Assembly: GCA_958347955.1 (NCBI GenBank)
Contig: CATVXH010000007.1
Location: forward strand, 1-64,000
DNA: 64,000 nt
Direction of reading: 5' to 3'
Origin: an uncultured Sutterella sp.
GTDB taxonomy: Bacteria > Pseudomonadota > Gammaproteobacteria > Burkholderiales > Burkholderiaceae_F
This document shows positions 9,365 to 16,982 of this stretch, one piece after another. Each line of letters opens with the position of its first letter. Position 1 is the first letter of the stretch. The notes beneath the pieces were generated by a model that saw only the letters and a list, made by a program, of their open reading frames with translations, was not told the DNA's origin and did not search any database. The translations under genes and the position numbers were made by a program.

Positions 9365-9802
9365 ATGCGTTTACTCATTAAACAATTTTCAGAACTCACG
9401 ACAGAAGAGCTTTTTGCCATATATAAGCTTCGTGTGTCGGTTTTTGTCGTTGAACAGAAATGCGCCTATCAGGAAGTTGATGAAGTTGATAAAGCGGCCT
9501 ATCACATTTGGCTGGAAGACGATAATGGAATTGAAGCCTATCTGAGGCTTATGCCGGAGGGAATTGTTCGCCCGGAAACTTCTTTGGGTCGCGTGATTGC
9601 CGTCAAACGCCGTTGCGGCATGGGCTCGCGTATTGTCTCCGAGGGTATCCGTTTTGCCAAAGAAAAACTCGCAGTTAAAGAAATAGTGATTGAAGCGCAA
9701 ACTTACGTCAAAAAGCTGTATGAATCGCTGGGATTTAAAGCGGAATCAGACGAGTTTTTAGAGGACGGTATACCTCACGTGAGGATGCGTCTGAAACTTT
9801 AA
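9365..9802 (+). CDS. GNAT family N-acetyltransferase, ElaA-like
   Basis: A protein of about 145 residues related to E. coli ElaA. Shared marks are LRVSVFVVEQKCAYQEVDEVD near the start, the acetyl-CoA loop around GRVIAVKRRCGMGSRIV, and LYESLGFKAESDEFLEDGIP near the end. ATG 9365 is chosen; GTG 9356 would add three residues but sits too close to the AGG at 9351-9353. It follows the FMN reductase by 22 bp and may be co-transcribed. The acceptor substrate of ElaA is not established. Confidence 0.83.
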   Translation: MRLLIKQFSELTTEELFAIYKLRVSVFVVEQKCAYQEVDEVDKAAYHIWLEDDNGIEAYLRLMPEGIVRPETSLGRVIAVKRRCGMGSRIVSEGIRFAKEKLAVKEIVIEAQTYVKKLYESLGFKAESDEFLEDGIPHVRMRLKL

Positions 9803-9821
9803 GGTTTTTTGCAGCAAGGTA

Positions 9822-9850
9822 GAGACAAAATATTTTGAAACTGATAAAAT
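9822..9850 (+). promoter_or_regulatory. Possible promoter of tRNA-Gln
   Basis: GAGACA (9822-9827) and TAAAAT (9845-9850) are separated by 17 bases and end 30 bp before the tRNA. The -35 match is moderate, so this is only a plausible sigma-70 site. Confidence 0.4.
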
Positions 9851-9879
9851 CCACCTCCTAACGTTCGTTAGATACCTTT

Positions 9880-9954
9880 AGGGGCATAGCACAATGGTTA
9901 GTGTACTCGGCTCTGAACCGAGGTATCTTGGTTCGATTCCAAGTGCCCCCGCCA
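9880..9954 (+). tRNA. tRNA-Gln (anticodon CTG)
   Basis: A complete cloverleaf of 75 bases with an encoded CCA end. The acceptor arm is formed by GGGGCA against TGCCCC with a weak first pair (A with C), as is usual for glutamine tRNAs. The anticodon stem CTCGG/CCGAG encloses CTCTGAA, giving anticodon CTG, which reads CAG. The T arm has the standard TTCGATT loop. Confidence 0.95.
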
Positions 9955-10010
9955 TTTTCTTCGATAATGAATCCTGATTTCCACTACTTGTTTTCGCGTT
10001 AATAAAAGCC

Positions 10011-10145
10011 ATGGAAATTCGAATCTTGTGCTACTTCGTGGAAGTCGCCCGTTGCAAAAGTTTCGAACTGGCGGCGCACCGTCTGTCAGTCACTCAACCG
10101 ACACCGTCGAGGCAAATCGCCGATATGGAGGTTCAACTTGATTAG
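10011..10145 (+). pseudogene. Truncated LysR gene (helix-turn-helix stub, 44 codons)
   Basis: ATG 10011 opens a frame reading CYFVEVARCKSFELAAHRLS, then TQPTPSRQIADMEVQL, stopping at TAG 10143-10145. This is the first 44 residues of a LysR helix-turn-helix domain with no effector domain following. The remnant ends exactly where the DUF4405 gene on the other strand ends, so a deletion joining the two is likely. It may have been the regulator of the adjacent flavodoxin-DUF4405 pair. Confidence 0.75.
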
Positions 10146-10819
10146 TGAAGTGTTTTCAAAAGGCTGTTTTTTCTCTTTACGGCTTCAATGACAAGATGGA
10201 CGATAATGCCGATGGCCGCACAGGCGGCCGCATAGAAAATAAAATAAAGAAGGACGGGTCTTTCGGGGTCCCAAAAGTCAAAGGCAAATCCCAAAAAGAG
10301 TTTTTCAAAGAGCATCCTGTCAATAAACCCAAAGACTCCGATTAAGAAAGTCAATGCGGCCAGCGGGAGCAAAGCGGTTTTGGTCAATTGATTTTCTATT
10401 TTTCTGGCAATCATCGGTCCGTGAAGCCCTAGGTGGACGGCGATCAGCACCAAAAGCCAGAAAGCAATGCCCGAATGAAGTTGTCGGGTGGTCATGCCGG
10501 AATTAATTTCAAGGAATGCGAAAAGATCCGGAGAAAGCGCGACGCCGGTGACAAGCAAAAAGACAAACCCCAAGGCCATAAGACCGTTGGTCAATGTTGA
10601 AAGCGCTCGCCTTAATCCCCAACGTCCCTCAAAGAGCCCCGTGAACCACACGCCGTGCCGCAGCGAGTGAAGTAATAGGCATAGACACAACACTATGCCT
10701 AAAAGTTCATGCTCAAGAATTCCTGTGATGCGGGCGCCAAGGCAAAGAATGAACAGCACAAAAAGCAGCAATAAAAAAGCGCCCGATTTAAGCCATTCCA
10801 TCCATTTGCCTTTGAGCAT
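10142..10819 (-). CDS. DUF4405 family membrane protein (cytochrome b-like)
   Basis: A 225-residue integral membrane protein with about five hydrophobic segments. It matches the DUF4405 group, which resembles cytochrome b561-type proteins. Candidate heme-ligand histidines are visible in LEHELLGIVLCLCLLLHSLRH and in TTRQLHSGIAFWLLVLIAVH. The start lies 9 bp after the stop of the broken flavodoxin gene, and these two families are commonly paired; an electron path from flavodoxin to a membrane cytochrome is possible but not shown. The gene itself appears intact. Confidence 0.75.
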   Translation of the reverse strand: MLKGKWMEWLKSGAFLLLLFVLFILCLGARITGILEHELLGIVLCLCLLLHSLRHGVWFTGLFEGRWGLRRALSTLTNGLMALGFVFLLVTGVALSPDLFAFLEINSGMTTRQLHSGIAFWLLVLIAVHLGLHGPMIARKIENQLTKTALLPLAALTFLIGVFGFIDRMLFEKLFLGFAFDFWDPERPVLLYFIFYAAACAAIGIIVHLVIEAVKRKNSLLKTLH

Positions 10820-10828
10820 GTTTATTCC

Positions 10829-11202
10829 TTAGATGAGCTTGTTGGATTTTAACCACTCATCAATGTCACCAGATAGCGTCGAACCGCCGCGATAGTGAAC
10901 AGAGAGTCCTTCGGTCAGGTTTGAAGCCGGCGCCAATTTGCCGATAGCGGTCACGCTTTGCCCCAGACGGCCGCCACCGTGGCTGCAAAATGGCGCGATC
11001 GTTTTGCCGGAGAGATCATAACTTTCTAAGAAAGTGGCGATTGGCATCGGAATCGAGGCCCACCAATTGGGATAGCCCACGAAGATCGTGTCATATTAGG
11101 AAATGTTTTCAATTTTGGTTCGCAGTTGCGGCCGGGCATCGGCGCGCTGGTCACCGTTTGCCTTGTCAAGACATTGATTATAGTTGGTCGAATATGTCAT
11201 AG
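10829..11202 (-). pseudogene. Flavodoxin gene, 5'-truncated and with a nonsense codon
   Basis: Read on the minus strand, flavodoxin homology starts at about 11195 with YSTNYNQCLDKANGDQRAD, continues to KIENIS, hits TAA, and resumes in the same frame with YDTIFVGYPNWWASIPM, then FCSHGGGRLGQSV and a normal C-terminus. The stop stands where relatives have Gln or Glu, so one base change explains it. The first 35 or so residues, including the FMN phosphate loop, are absent: homology ends at the edge of the inverted-repeat element at 11203. It was once in an operon with the DUF4405 gene (9-bp gap). Confidence 0.82.
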
Positions 11203-11422
11203 CCTGAAAAAAGTTGACACCTTTTAACCGACAAAGGAGTGTCAAATGACGTATTTCAGGGATTCAATAGACCCGGCTTACATGAAAAGACACTCTGAGA
11301 GAAAGCTTAGAGTGTCGAACCAATCAGGTTTTAAATTTTTAGCTGTAAAGAAAATTAGGCAAGAATCAAAAAACTGTCAGCCAAATCAGTCATAGTTTTA
11401 AAAACTGTCAACCAATTTCAGG
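11203..11422 (+). mobile_element. Small element with terminal inverted repeats (MITE-like or IS remnant)
   Basis: The 23-bp ends 11203-11225 and 11400-11422 are inverted repeats matching at 18 positions, both carrying the core CCTGAAA..GTTGACA. Inside, an AAGGAG site and ATG 11246 open a 49-codon frame (to 11395) beginning MTYFRDSIDPAY. A near-identical end, leader and start (MTYFRDSTEPAY) occur at 47503-47590, so this is a dispersed repeat. An additional partial copy of the right end lies just inside (around 11369-11386). The encoded stub looks like the N-terminus of a transposase, but I cannot name the IS family. The left end abuts the truncated flavodoxin. No clear target duplication is seen. 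Confidence 0.65.
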
Positions 11423-11568
11423 CAAGGTCAATAGTCAATAGGGTAACAAGAATAAAACTTTCTTACATTTTTCTTTATCGTAAAGCCAAGATTTTGTGCT
11501 TTTTAGAAGTTTGTATAGGGTTATCTTGGTATCACTAAATACCAAAGTTCACTAAAATCTTCGGCAAA

Positions 11569-11596
11569 TGTCATATACATGTCATTTTCGTGTCAT
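11569..11596 (+). promoter_or_regulatory. Three TGTCAT direct repeats, Pho box-like operator of tctBAC
   Basis: TGTCAT occurs at 11569-11574, 11580-11585 and 11591-11596, each exactly 11 bp apart with AT-rich spacers. This is the architecture of PhoB-binding Pho boxes (CTGTCAT repeats at 11-bp period), although other OmpR/PhoB-family regulators use similar repeats. It lies about 55 bp before the tctB start. Which regulator binds is inference. Confidence 0.5.
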
Positions 11597-11650
11597 ATTT
11601 AATGACTGAAAAGATATCTGTGTGTTTCACTGTAATCTTTCTCTTGAATT

Positions 11651-12100
11651 ATGAAAAAATCTGACATACCTGTTGTCTGTGTTATTTATGCAATCGCCAT
11701 TGCATTCTTAATAATGACACTGCAGTTGCCCGAGGCTGCCCAAGTCTATCCGATGGTCTTGATTACAGCTCTCATTTTTGTCAACACGCTCTATCTTATC
11801 CGCACTTTCCTTCATTTCCGACAAAACCATCATGTAGAAAACGACTATCCGATTGTTTTTCATGGATTCCTGCCTCTGCAGTTTTTCGGTGTGTTCGCGG
11901 CGATCGGCTTGTACTTGGTTTTGATGTATTTCTGCGGATATTACGTTTCAACCATTTTGTATTTGCTCGGATCTCTTGTGTTTTTAAAGGTCCCGATGAA
12001 ATACAATCTCATGACCGTTGTCGTGATGATCGTGATGGTGGCGGTTGTGTTCTCGTACTTTCTTAAAGTCCCGCTTCCCACGGGTCTGTTATTCGGTTAA
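11651..12100 (+). CDS. tctB: Tripartite tricarboxylate transporter, small membrane subunit TctB
   Basis: A 149-residue membrane protein with four hydrophobic helices, the usual size and layout of TctB, the small membrane subunit of the tripartite tricarboxylate transporter family. TTT systems are secondary, ion-driven importers that use a periplasmic binding protein. It is the first gene of a TctB-TctA-TctC operon, with tctA starting 12 bp after its stop. Three TGTCAT repeats lie upstream. The substrate could be citrate or another carboxylate and cannot be told from sequence. Confidence 0.85.
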   Translation: MKKSDIPVVCVIYAIAIAFLIMTLQLPEAAQVYPMVLITALIFVNTLYLIRTFLHFRQNHHVENDYPIVFHGFLPLQFFGVFAAIGLYLVLMYFCGYYVSTILYLLGSLVFLKVPMKYNLMTVVVMIVMVAVVFSYFLKVPLPTGLLFG

Positions 12101-12112
12101 AAGGAGTCCGAC

Positions 12113-13618
12113 ATGTTAGAGACTTTATCTTTAATGGGCGCGGGTTTCATCAATGCCTTTTCACCGATAAATCTTCTCGCCATGGTCGCCTCCACCGCCC
12201 TGGGGATAACGATCGGGTGCCTGCCGGGACTGTCTGCCGCCATGGGGGTGGCGCTTTTACTGCCGGTGACTTTCGGCATGGATCCGGCCACGGGTTTAAT
12301 CGTTTTGGGCGGCATTTATTGCGGCGCTATTTTCGGCGGCTCCATCAGTGCGATTTTGATTCACACGCCGGGCACCCCCGCTTCTGCCGCCACGGCTATC
12401 GAGGGCTATAAGCTCACTCTTAAAGGCCAAGCCGCCAAAGCTTTGACGGTTGCCTGTTTCGCCTCTTTCTGCGGCGGCCTTTTGAGCTGCATTTCACTTT
12501 ACTTCTTCTCTCCCCTATTGGCAGAGCTGACGATGAAGTTTAAGAGCCCGGAATATTTCTGGCTCTCGATTTTCGGCCTGACAATCATTGCCGGTGTCTC
12601 AAGCCGCTCGATCCTGAAAGGCTTAATGTCGGGTATTTTGGGTCTTTTGATCTCGACAATCGGCATGGATCCGATGGAAGGTGTTGAGCGATACATGTTC
12701 GGTGTGAGCACGCTCTACAACGGTGTGAATGTGACCTGCGCTCTGATCGGTCTGTTCTCGATGTCCCAGGTCTTGATTTTGGCAGAAAAGAAAATCGTTG
12801 AGCGCGCCAAGGCGGCCAAGATCAAAGACAAGCTCACCCTTACCAAGGGCGAAGTCAAACGCATCATGCCGACCATTACCCGCTCTTGGATCATCGGTAA
12901 CATTTTGGGAATTTTGCCGGGTGCCGGAGCCACCATCGCCTGTTTTATGGGCTACAACGAAGCGCGGCGCTTTTCCAAGCACAAAGAAGAATTCGGCACG
13001 GGTTCCATTGAAGGCGTTGCCGGTTCTGAAGCGGCAAATAACGCCGTGACGGGCGGCTCGCTTATCCCGACGCTCACTTTGGGTATTCCGGGTGAATCCG
13101 TGACGGCGGTGCTTATGGGCGGTTTGATTATTCATGGTCTGCAGCCGGGGCCGGAGCTCTTTACCACTTACGCCGACATGACTTACACCTTCTTCGCCGG
13201 CTTTGTGCTTGTGCAGTTCGCGATGCTCGCCATCGGCCTTTGGGGTTGCAAGATTTTCGCCAACATCGCCCGTCTCTCCGACAGCATCCTGATTCCCTCA
13301 ATCGTGGTGCTTTGCGTTGTGGGGTCGTACGCCATCAACAATAACATCGTCGAAGTCATCATTATGTGTGTGTTCGGCGTGATCGGCTATTTGGTTCGCA
13401 AATTTGACTTAAACGCCGCGGCCATTGTGCTCGGTCTCATTTTGGGCCCCATAGGCGAAAACGGTTTGCGTCGCTCTCTCATGTTGAGCGACGGCGATCC
13501 CTCGATTCTTTTTGCCACTCCGCTTTGCTGGATGCTCATCGCGCTTTGCGTGGTCGGTATCTTCTCTCCCCTCTTTATGGGAAGAGTGGAAAAAGACATG
13601 ATGGATAAACATAAGTAA
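12113..13618 (+). CDS. tctA: Tripartite tricarboxylate transporter permease TctA
   Basis: A 501-residue permease with about twelve helices. The conserved TctA features are GCLPGLSAAMGVALLLPVTF near residue 40, the segment GAIFGGSISAILIHTPGTP and the second repeat ILPGAGATIACFMGYNEARR followed by GGSLIPTLTLGIPGE. An AAGGAG site precedes ATG 12113. It acts in the inner membrane with TctB and the periplasmic TctC encoded on either side. Length is typical. Confidence 0.93.
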   Translation: MLETLSLMGAGFINAFSPINLLAMVASTALGITIGCLPGLSAAMGVALLLPVTFGMDPATGLIVLGGIYCGAIFGGSISAILIHTPGTPASAATAIEGYKLTLKGQAAKALTVACFASFCGGLLSCISLYFFSPLLAELTMKFKSPEYFWLSIFGLTIIAGVSSRSILKGLMSGILGLLISTIGMDPMEGVERYMFGVSTLYNGVNVTCALIGLFSMSQVLILAEKKIVERAKAAKIKDKLTLTKGEVKRIMPTITRSWIIGNILGILPGAGATIACFMGYNEARRFSKHKEEFGTGSIEGVAGSEAANNAVTGGSLIPTLTLGIPGESVTAVLMGGLIIHGLQPGPELFTTYADMTYTFFAGFVLVQFAMLAIGLWGCKIFANIARLSDSILIPSIVVLCVVGSYAINNNIVEVIIMCVFGVIGYLVRKFDLNAAAIVLGLILGPIGENGLRRSLMLSDGDPSILFATPLCWMLIALCVVGIFSPLFMGRVEKDMMDKHK

Positions 13619-13715
13619 TTTTCTAAGACGCGGAGTGAATGCCGGACCTTCACTCCGCGCCGCCGACAAAAGGCCCGGAAGAACAAATTGATGACTCATC
13701 AAAGGAGTGTTAAAG

Positions 13716-14660
13716 ATGAAAAAGTTAGCCTTTGCATTAGCCGTGGCCATGGCGATTCCGCTTTCTGTCCAGGCCTGGACGCCTGAAAAGGACGTCAATG
13801 TGATCGTGGCCTATAAGGCAGGTTCCGGCACCGACACGGGAGCCCGTCTTTTGATGACTTTGACCGAAAAAGAAATCGGTAAGGCTATGATCATCAATAA
13901 TCTTCCCGGCGCTGACGGCAAAATCGGCTGGACTCGCCTGGCAAAATCCAAACCCGACGGCTACACGATCGGTTATATCAATTTGCCGACATTTACCACG
14001 CTCGCCAATGAAAAGAACGCAGCCTTTAAGGTAACGCAAGTTGCGCCGATCGCCAACCACCTCACTGAAACCGGCGTCGTTGTGGTGCGCGCCGACAGCA
14101 AGTGGCAAACGCTTCAGGATTTGGTCAAAGACGCCAAGGCCAACGACAAGCTTCGTTGCTCCACCAATGGTGTGAAGGCCTCCAACCACACCGCCGCCCA
14201 GCTTCTTTCCCAAAGCGCCGGCTTTAAGTACAAGGCTGTCCCCTACGGCGGCACGGCCGACCAGTTGATGGCTCTGCGTCAAGGCGAAGTGGACTTCTCC
14301 TGCGCCAAGATCGCTGACGTGGCTAAGCTTGTGAGCGGCGACAAACCGGTGCTCCGCCTCTTGGGTGTGTTCGACACCAAGCGGTTGGAAGATTATCCCA
14401 ATGTGCCGACTTTGGGTGAACTCGGCTACTACGATCAATGGTACGGCTCAGCCCGCGCCATCGTCGCGCCTGCCGGCGTTCCCGCTGATGTGCTCAGTTA
14501 CTGGGTTGACACTTTCCGCAAGGTGTTAAATGACCCGGCTGTGAAGGAAGCCCACGAAAAAGGCGGATTGACGATTGACTTTAAGGACGATAAACAATTG
14601 GGCGAACTGATCAAGGCCCAGGACGTTTTTGCCCGCGAAGTGATTTCAAAGCTCTACTAA
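13716..14660 (+). CDS. tctC: Tripartite tricarboxylate transporter substrate-binding protein TctC (Bug family)
   Basis: A 314-residue periplasmic binding protein of the Bug/TctC family. The signal peptide is MKKLAFALAVAMAIPLSVQA with the mature protein starting WTPEK. Bug motifs include VIVAYKAGSGTDTGARLL near the N-terminus and the NLPGADGKIGWTRLAKSKPD segment that contacts the ligand carboxylate. ATG 13716 is chosen because AAAGGAG 13701-13707 precedes it by 8 bases; GTG 13707 lies inside that site. It is the last gene of the tctBAC operon, separated from tctA by about 97 bp, and is followed by a terminator. Confidence 0.92.
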   Translation: MKKLAFALAVAMAIPLSVQAWTPEKDVNVIVAYKAGSGTDTGARLLMTLTEKEIGKAMIINNLPGADGKIGWTRLAKSKPDGYTIGYINLPTFTTLANEKNAAFKVTQVAPIANHLTETGVVVVRADSKWQTLQDLVKDAKANDKLRCSTNGVKASNHTAAQLLSQSAGFKYKAVPYGGTADQLMALRQGEVDFSCAKIADVAKLVSGDKPVLRLLGVFDTKRLEDYPNVPTLGELGYYDQWYGSARAIVAPAGVPADVLSYWVDTFRKVLNDPAVKEAHEKGGLTIDFKDDKQLGELIKAQDVFAREVISKLY

Positions 14661-14700
14661 TTTCGAATTTAATTCAGATCTGACTGTTCGTTTGTGAACG

Positions 14701-14738
14701 AGGCCCCGGAAGGATTAAACTTTCGGGGTCTTTTTTTG
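14701..14738 (+). terminator. Rho-independent terminator of tctBAC
   Basis: A GC-rich stem of about 12 bp (AGGCCCCGGAAG with CTTTCGGGGTCT) is followed by seven T. It lies 40 bp after the tctC stop and 10 bp before the next MFS gene. Confidence 0.85.
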
Positions 14739-14748
14739 ATTTTCACCA

Positions 14749-15921
14749 ATGAACGGGATTAAAAACACGGCTCACCCGCCGATTATTGTTTTTTTAGCCT
14801 TGCTGATGACGATTTTGGTCATGCGAGGGCCTATCACCTGCGTTGGCGCTGTTGCGGAAGAACTCATAACAAGTCTTCAAATCGGCTACCCTGCCTACGG
14901 ATTTCTCACCGCGTTGCCCATCGCCTGTTTCGGGTTGTTTTGCGCGGCCGCGCCTGCGATGAGCAAACGTTTCGGACTTCTGGTTACCGTATTGATTTGT
15001 TTGGCGCTGATTTTTATCGGCGCGGCAGGCCGTCTTATTCTCTCTTATTCAGTCATGCTTGCGGCAACCGCTCTCATCGGAATCGGCATTGCCGTTCTCA
15101 ATGTGTTGATGCCTGTTTTACTCAGAGATTATTTTCCGAATAACATCGCTTTGGTTATGGGAGTTTTCACAGGTTTTATCGGTTTTTCCGGATCAATCGG
15201 CGCTTACTTCTCTGTGCCGCTTTTGGACGCGTTTGACTCTTTGGACGCCCCTTTAGGTTTCTGGGTGCTGATGGCGGCTTTGGCGCTTGCGGCGTGGTTT
15301 TTGGCGCCCCGCGCTAAACGAATCACTGTGGCGGGCGGCGCCTTTCAGTGGGCGCTACTGAAAAAACCTCTGACTTGGGCCGTGATTTTTGTGATGGGAA
15401 TGCAGTCGCTCACTATTTATACAACGGTGGCGTGGCTTCCTACTATTTTGAGCACTTTGGGTTTTTCCGCCTCCGCCGCGGGCTTGGGCTCCGCTGTTTT
15501 CTTGCTCGTGAGCGCGCCGGCGAGTATTTTGACGGCGGCTTTCATAAAAGCGGTCGGCGGAGAGCGCCCTGCCTCCCTGATTATGACGGCAAGCTTTGCC
15601 ATCGGCATTGTTCTTTGGTTGTTCGGCGGGACCTGGTCCTTTGTGGGATGCGTGTTAGCCGGCATTCCCCAAGGCATTACCTTTAGCATGGCGATGATTT
15701 TAATGGCGAAAAAGACCAACAGCCTTTCTCAGCTTTTAGTCATTTCCAGTCTTGCGCAAGGAATCGGCTACGTGTTGGCGGGTTTCGGCCCCTTTATCTG
15801 CGGTCTGCTTTACCACGGAGACGGCAAGTGGTTGCCGGTGGCGGGTTTTATGTTGTGCGCGGTGGCGCTTTGGGGATTGAGCGCCTGGTACGCTTTCGGA
15901 GACCGAAAGCTTTTTGATTAG
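14749..15921 (+). CDS. MFS transporter, CynX/NimT family
   Basis: A 390-residue twelve-helix transporter. The first helix MRGPITCVGAVAEEL and the second GYPAYGFLTALPIACFGLF fit the CynX/NimT (cyanate and nitroimidazole exporter) subgroup of the MFS. It begins just after the tctBAC terminator and so has its own promoter or depends on read-through. Its last 186 bp overlap, on the opposite strand, the extended 3' end of the lipoprotein gene. Substrate unknown. Confidence 0.82.
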   Translation: MNGIKNTAHPPIIVFLALLMTILVMRGPITCVGAVAEELITSLQIGYPAYGFLTALPIACFGLFCAAAPAMSKRFGLLVTVLICLALIFIGAAGRLILSYSVMLAATALIGIGIAVLNVLMPVLLRDYFPNNIALVMGVFTGFIGFSGSIGAYFSVPLLDAFDSLDAPLGFWVLMAALALAAWFLAPRAKRITVAGGAFQWALLKKPLTWAVIFVMGMQSLTIYTTVAWLPTILSTLGFSASAAGLGSAVFLLVSAPASILTAAFIKAVGGERPASLIMTASFAIGIVLWLFGGTWSFVGCVLAGIPQGITFSMAMILMAKKTNSLSQLLVISSLAQGIGYVLAGFGPFICGLLYHGDGKWLPVAGFMLCAVALWGLSAWYAFGDRKLFD

Positions 15922-16476
15922 GCGCTCATTGATAACGTTTTTATAATTTTTAACTTGAACGGACGGGAAATCTTCAAGAAGCGCTTCCGTCACGTTGTCA
16001 GCCAATTTCTCATAAGGCGGCTTGATCTTGTGATAGGCCGAAGCGACAAGATCTGTCGCCAAGGCGATGTGCCAATCATCAAGCTGAGAATTCGGCAGGG
16101 AATCCGACGAGTAAGTCTTTTTGTAAATCAGCTTATCCTGAGCGTCGTGCAATTCGTAGTGAACGCGAAGCTTGGTGTAGGTGCCCAACACCGCGTAGTT
16201 ATTCTGAACTCCTTCAATTCTCGTAACGAGCTTGGCATCGGCGTTATCCGATTGGGAGGTTTCCCGAAGGACCTGATAGCCCTTCTCTTCTAATCCTTTT
16301 TGGGTCTTTTTAACTAGAACTTGATAAATATCGGACTCGACGTTGTTTTTGGGTATCCCTGTGTAAACGTAGATGCTGTCGATTCCTTCAGCATTGATTT
16401 CCGGTTGATGTCCAAAGGTAGAGCAACCGGTTATAAGTACCGCACAGGCGGAGAGGGTCAAAAGCTTTGTACGCAT
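15736..16476 (-). CDS. Lipoprotein with an antisense-overlapping C-terminal extension
   Basis: A 246-residue protein with a lipoprotein signal (MRTKLLTLSACAVLITGCS, Cys18 as the lipidated residue). The middle part is a compact domain (SIYVYTGIPKNNVESDIYQ, TYTKLRVHYELHDAQDKLIY) without a family I recognise. From about residue 186 onward the frame runs into the 3' end of the CynX-like MFS gene and turns into a His/Arg-rich tail of low complexity, which is simply the antisense of that gene. The ancestral stop was probably near 15920 and has been lost. The first 185 residues look like a genuine protein. Confidence 0.65.
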   Translation of the reverse strand: MRTKLLTLSACAVLITGCSTFGHQPEINAEGIDSIYVYTGIPKNNVESDIYQVLVKKTQKGLEEKGYQVLRETSQSDNADAKLVTRIEGVQNNYAVLGTYTKLRVHYELHDAQDKLIYKKTYSSDSLPNSQLDDWHIALATDLVASAYHKIKPPYEKLADNVTEALLEDFPSVQVKNYKNVINERLIKKLSVSESVPGAQSPKRHRAQHKTRHRQPLAVSVVKQTADKGAETRQHVADSLRKTGND

Positions 16477-16589
16477 TGGCGAACTCCGTCAAAAATGATA
16501 TTAGAGTCCGCCATTCTATCTAAAAAAGGATGCGCTTTTATTTGGAAAATCGTAAAAAAATATGAATTCTCAATAAGTTAAAGAGATTC

Positions 16590-16982
16590 TTATCGCTTTA
16601 AGTAACACTTTAATTTTTCAATCAGAGAGAGATCCGCCGGTAACCAATTCACTGTATCTAAAGTGTCGACTGTCAACCATTTGGCGTCTTCATGCTCTTT
16701 GAGAACAAGATCGCCGTGCTTAATGGAACAGATGAAGCAGTGCATCTTCAAGTGGAACTTCGGGTAGTCATACTCAACGGTATCAATGAGATCGCCCACT
16801 TCAATGTCGGTTTCAAGTTCTTCTTTAATTTCGCGAATAAGGGCTTGCTGAGGCGTCTCCCCTGCTTCCATCTTGCCGCCGGGGAATTCCCAACCGTCTT
16901 TCTGGTCTCCATATCCTCTTTGCGTAGCAAAGATTCTGTCATTGTTTTGGATAACAGCAGCTACAACTTCTAATGTTTTCAT
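16590..16982 (-). CDS. Nudix hydrolase, MutT-like (8-oxo-dGTP diphosphatase type)
   Basis: A 130-residue Nudix protein of MutT size. The Nudix box is complete from GGKMEAGETPQQALIREIKE through ELETDI, with the catalytic REIKEE. The N-terminus VVAAVIQNNDRIFATQRGYG is typical of MutT/NudG, enzymes that remove oxidised or modified dNTPs. Its ATG overlaps the stop of the HNH gene by 4 bp, so it is translationally coupled to the restriction cassette upstream and is its last gene. Whether it cleans the nucleotide pool generally or works with the defence genes cannot be decided here. Confidence 0.85.
   Translation of the reverse strand: MKTLEVVAAVIQNNDRIFATQRGYGDQKDGWEFPGGKMEAGETPQQALIREIKEELETDIEVGDLIDTVEYDYPKFHLKMHCFICSIKHGDLVLKEHEDAKWLTVDTLDTVNWLPADLSLIEKLKCYLKR

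Noticed and set aside
12623..13135. A 170-codon minus-strand frame inside tctA
   Set aside because: Antisense shadow of the permease, low-complexity and without a ribosome site.
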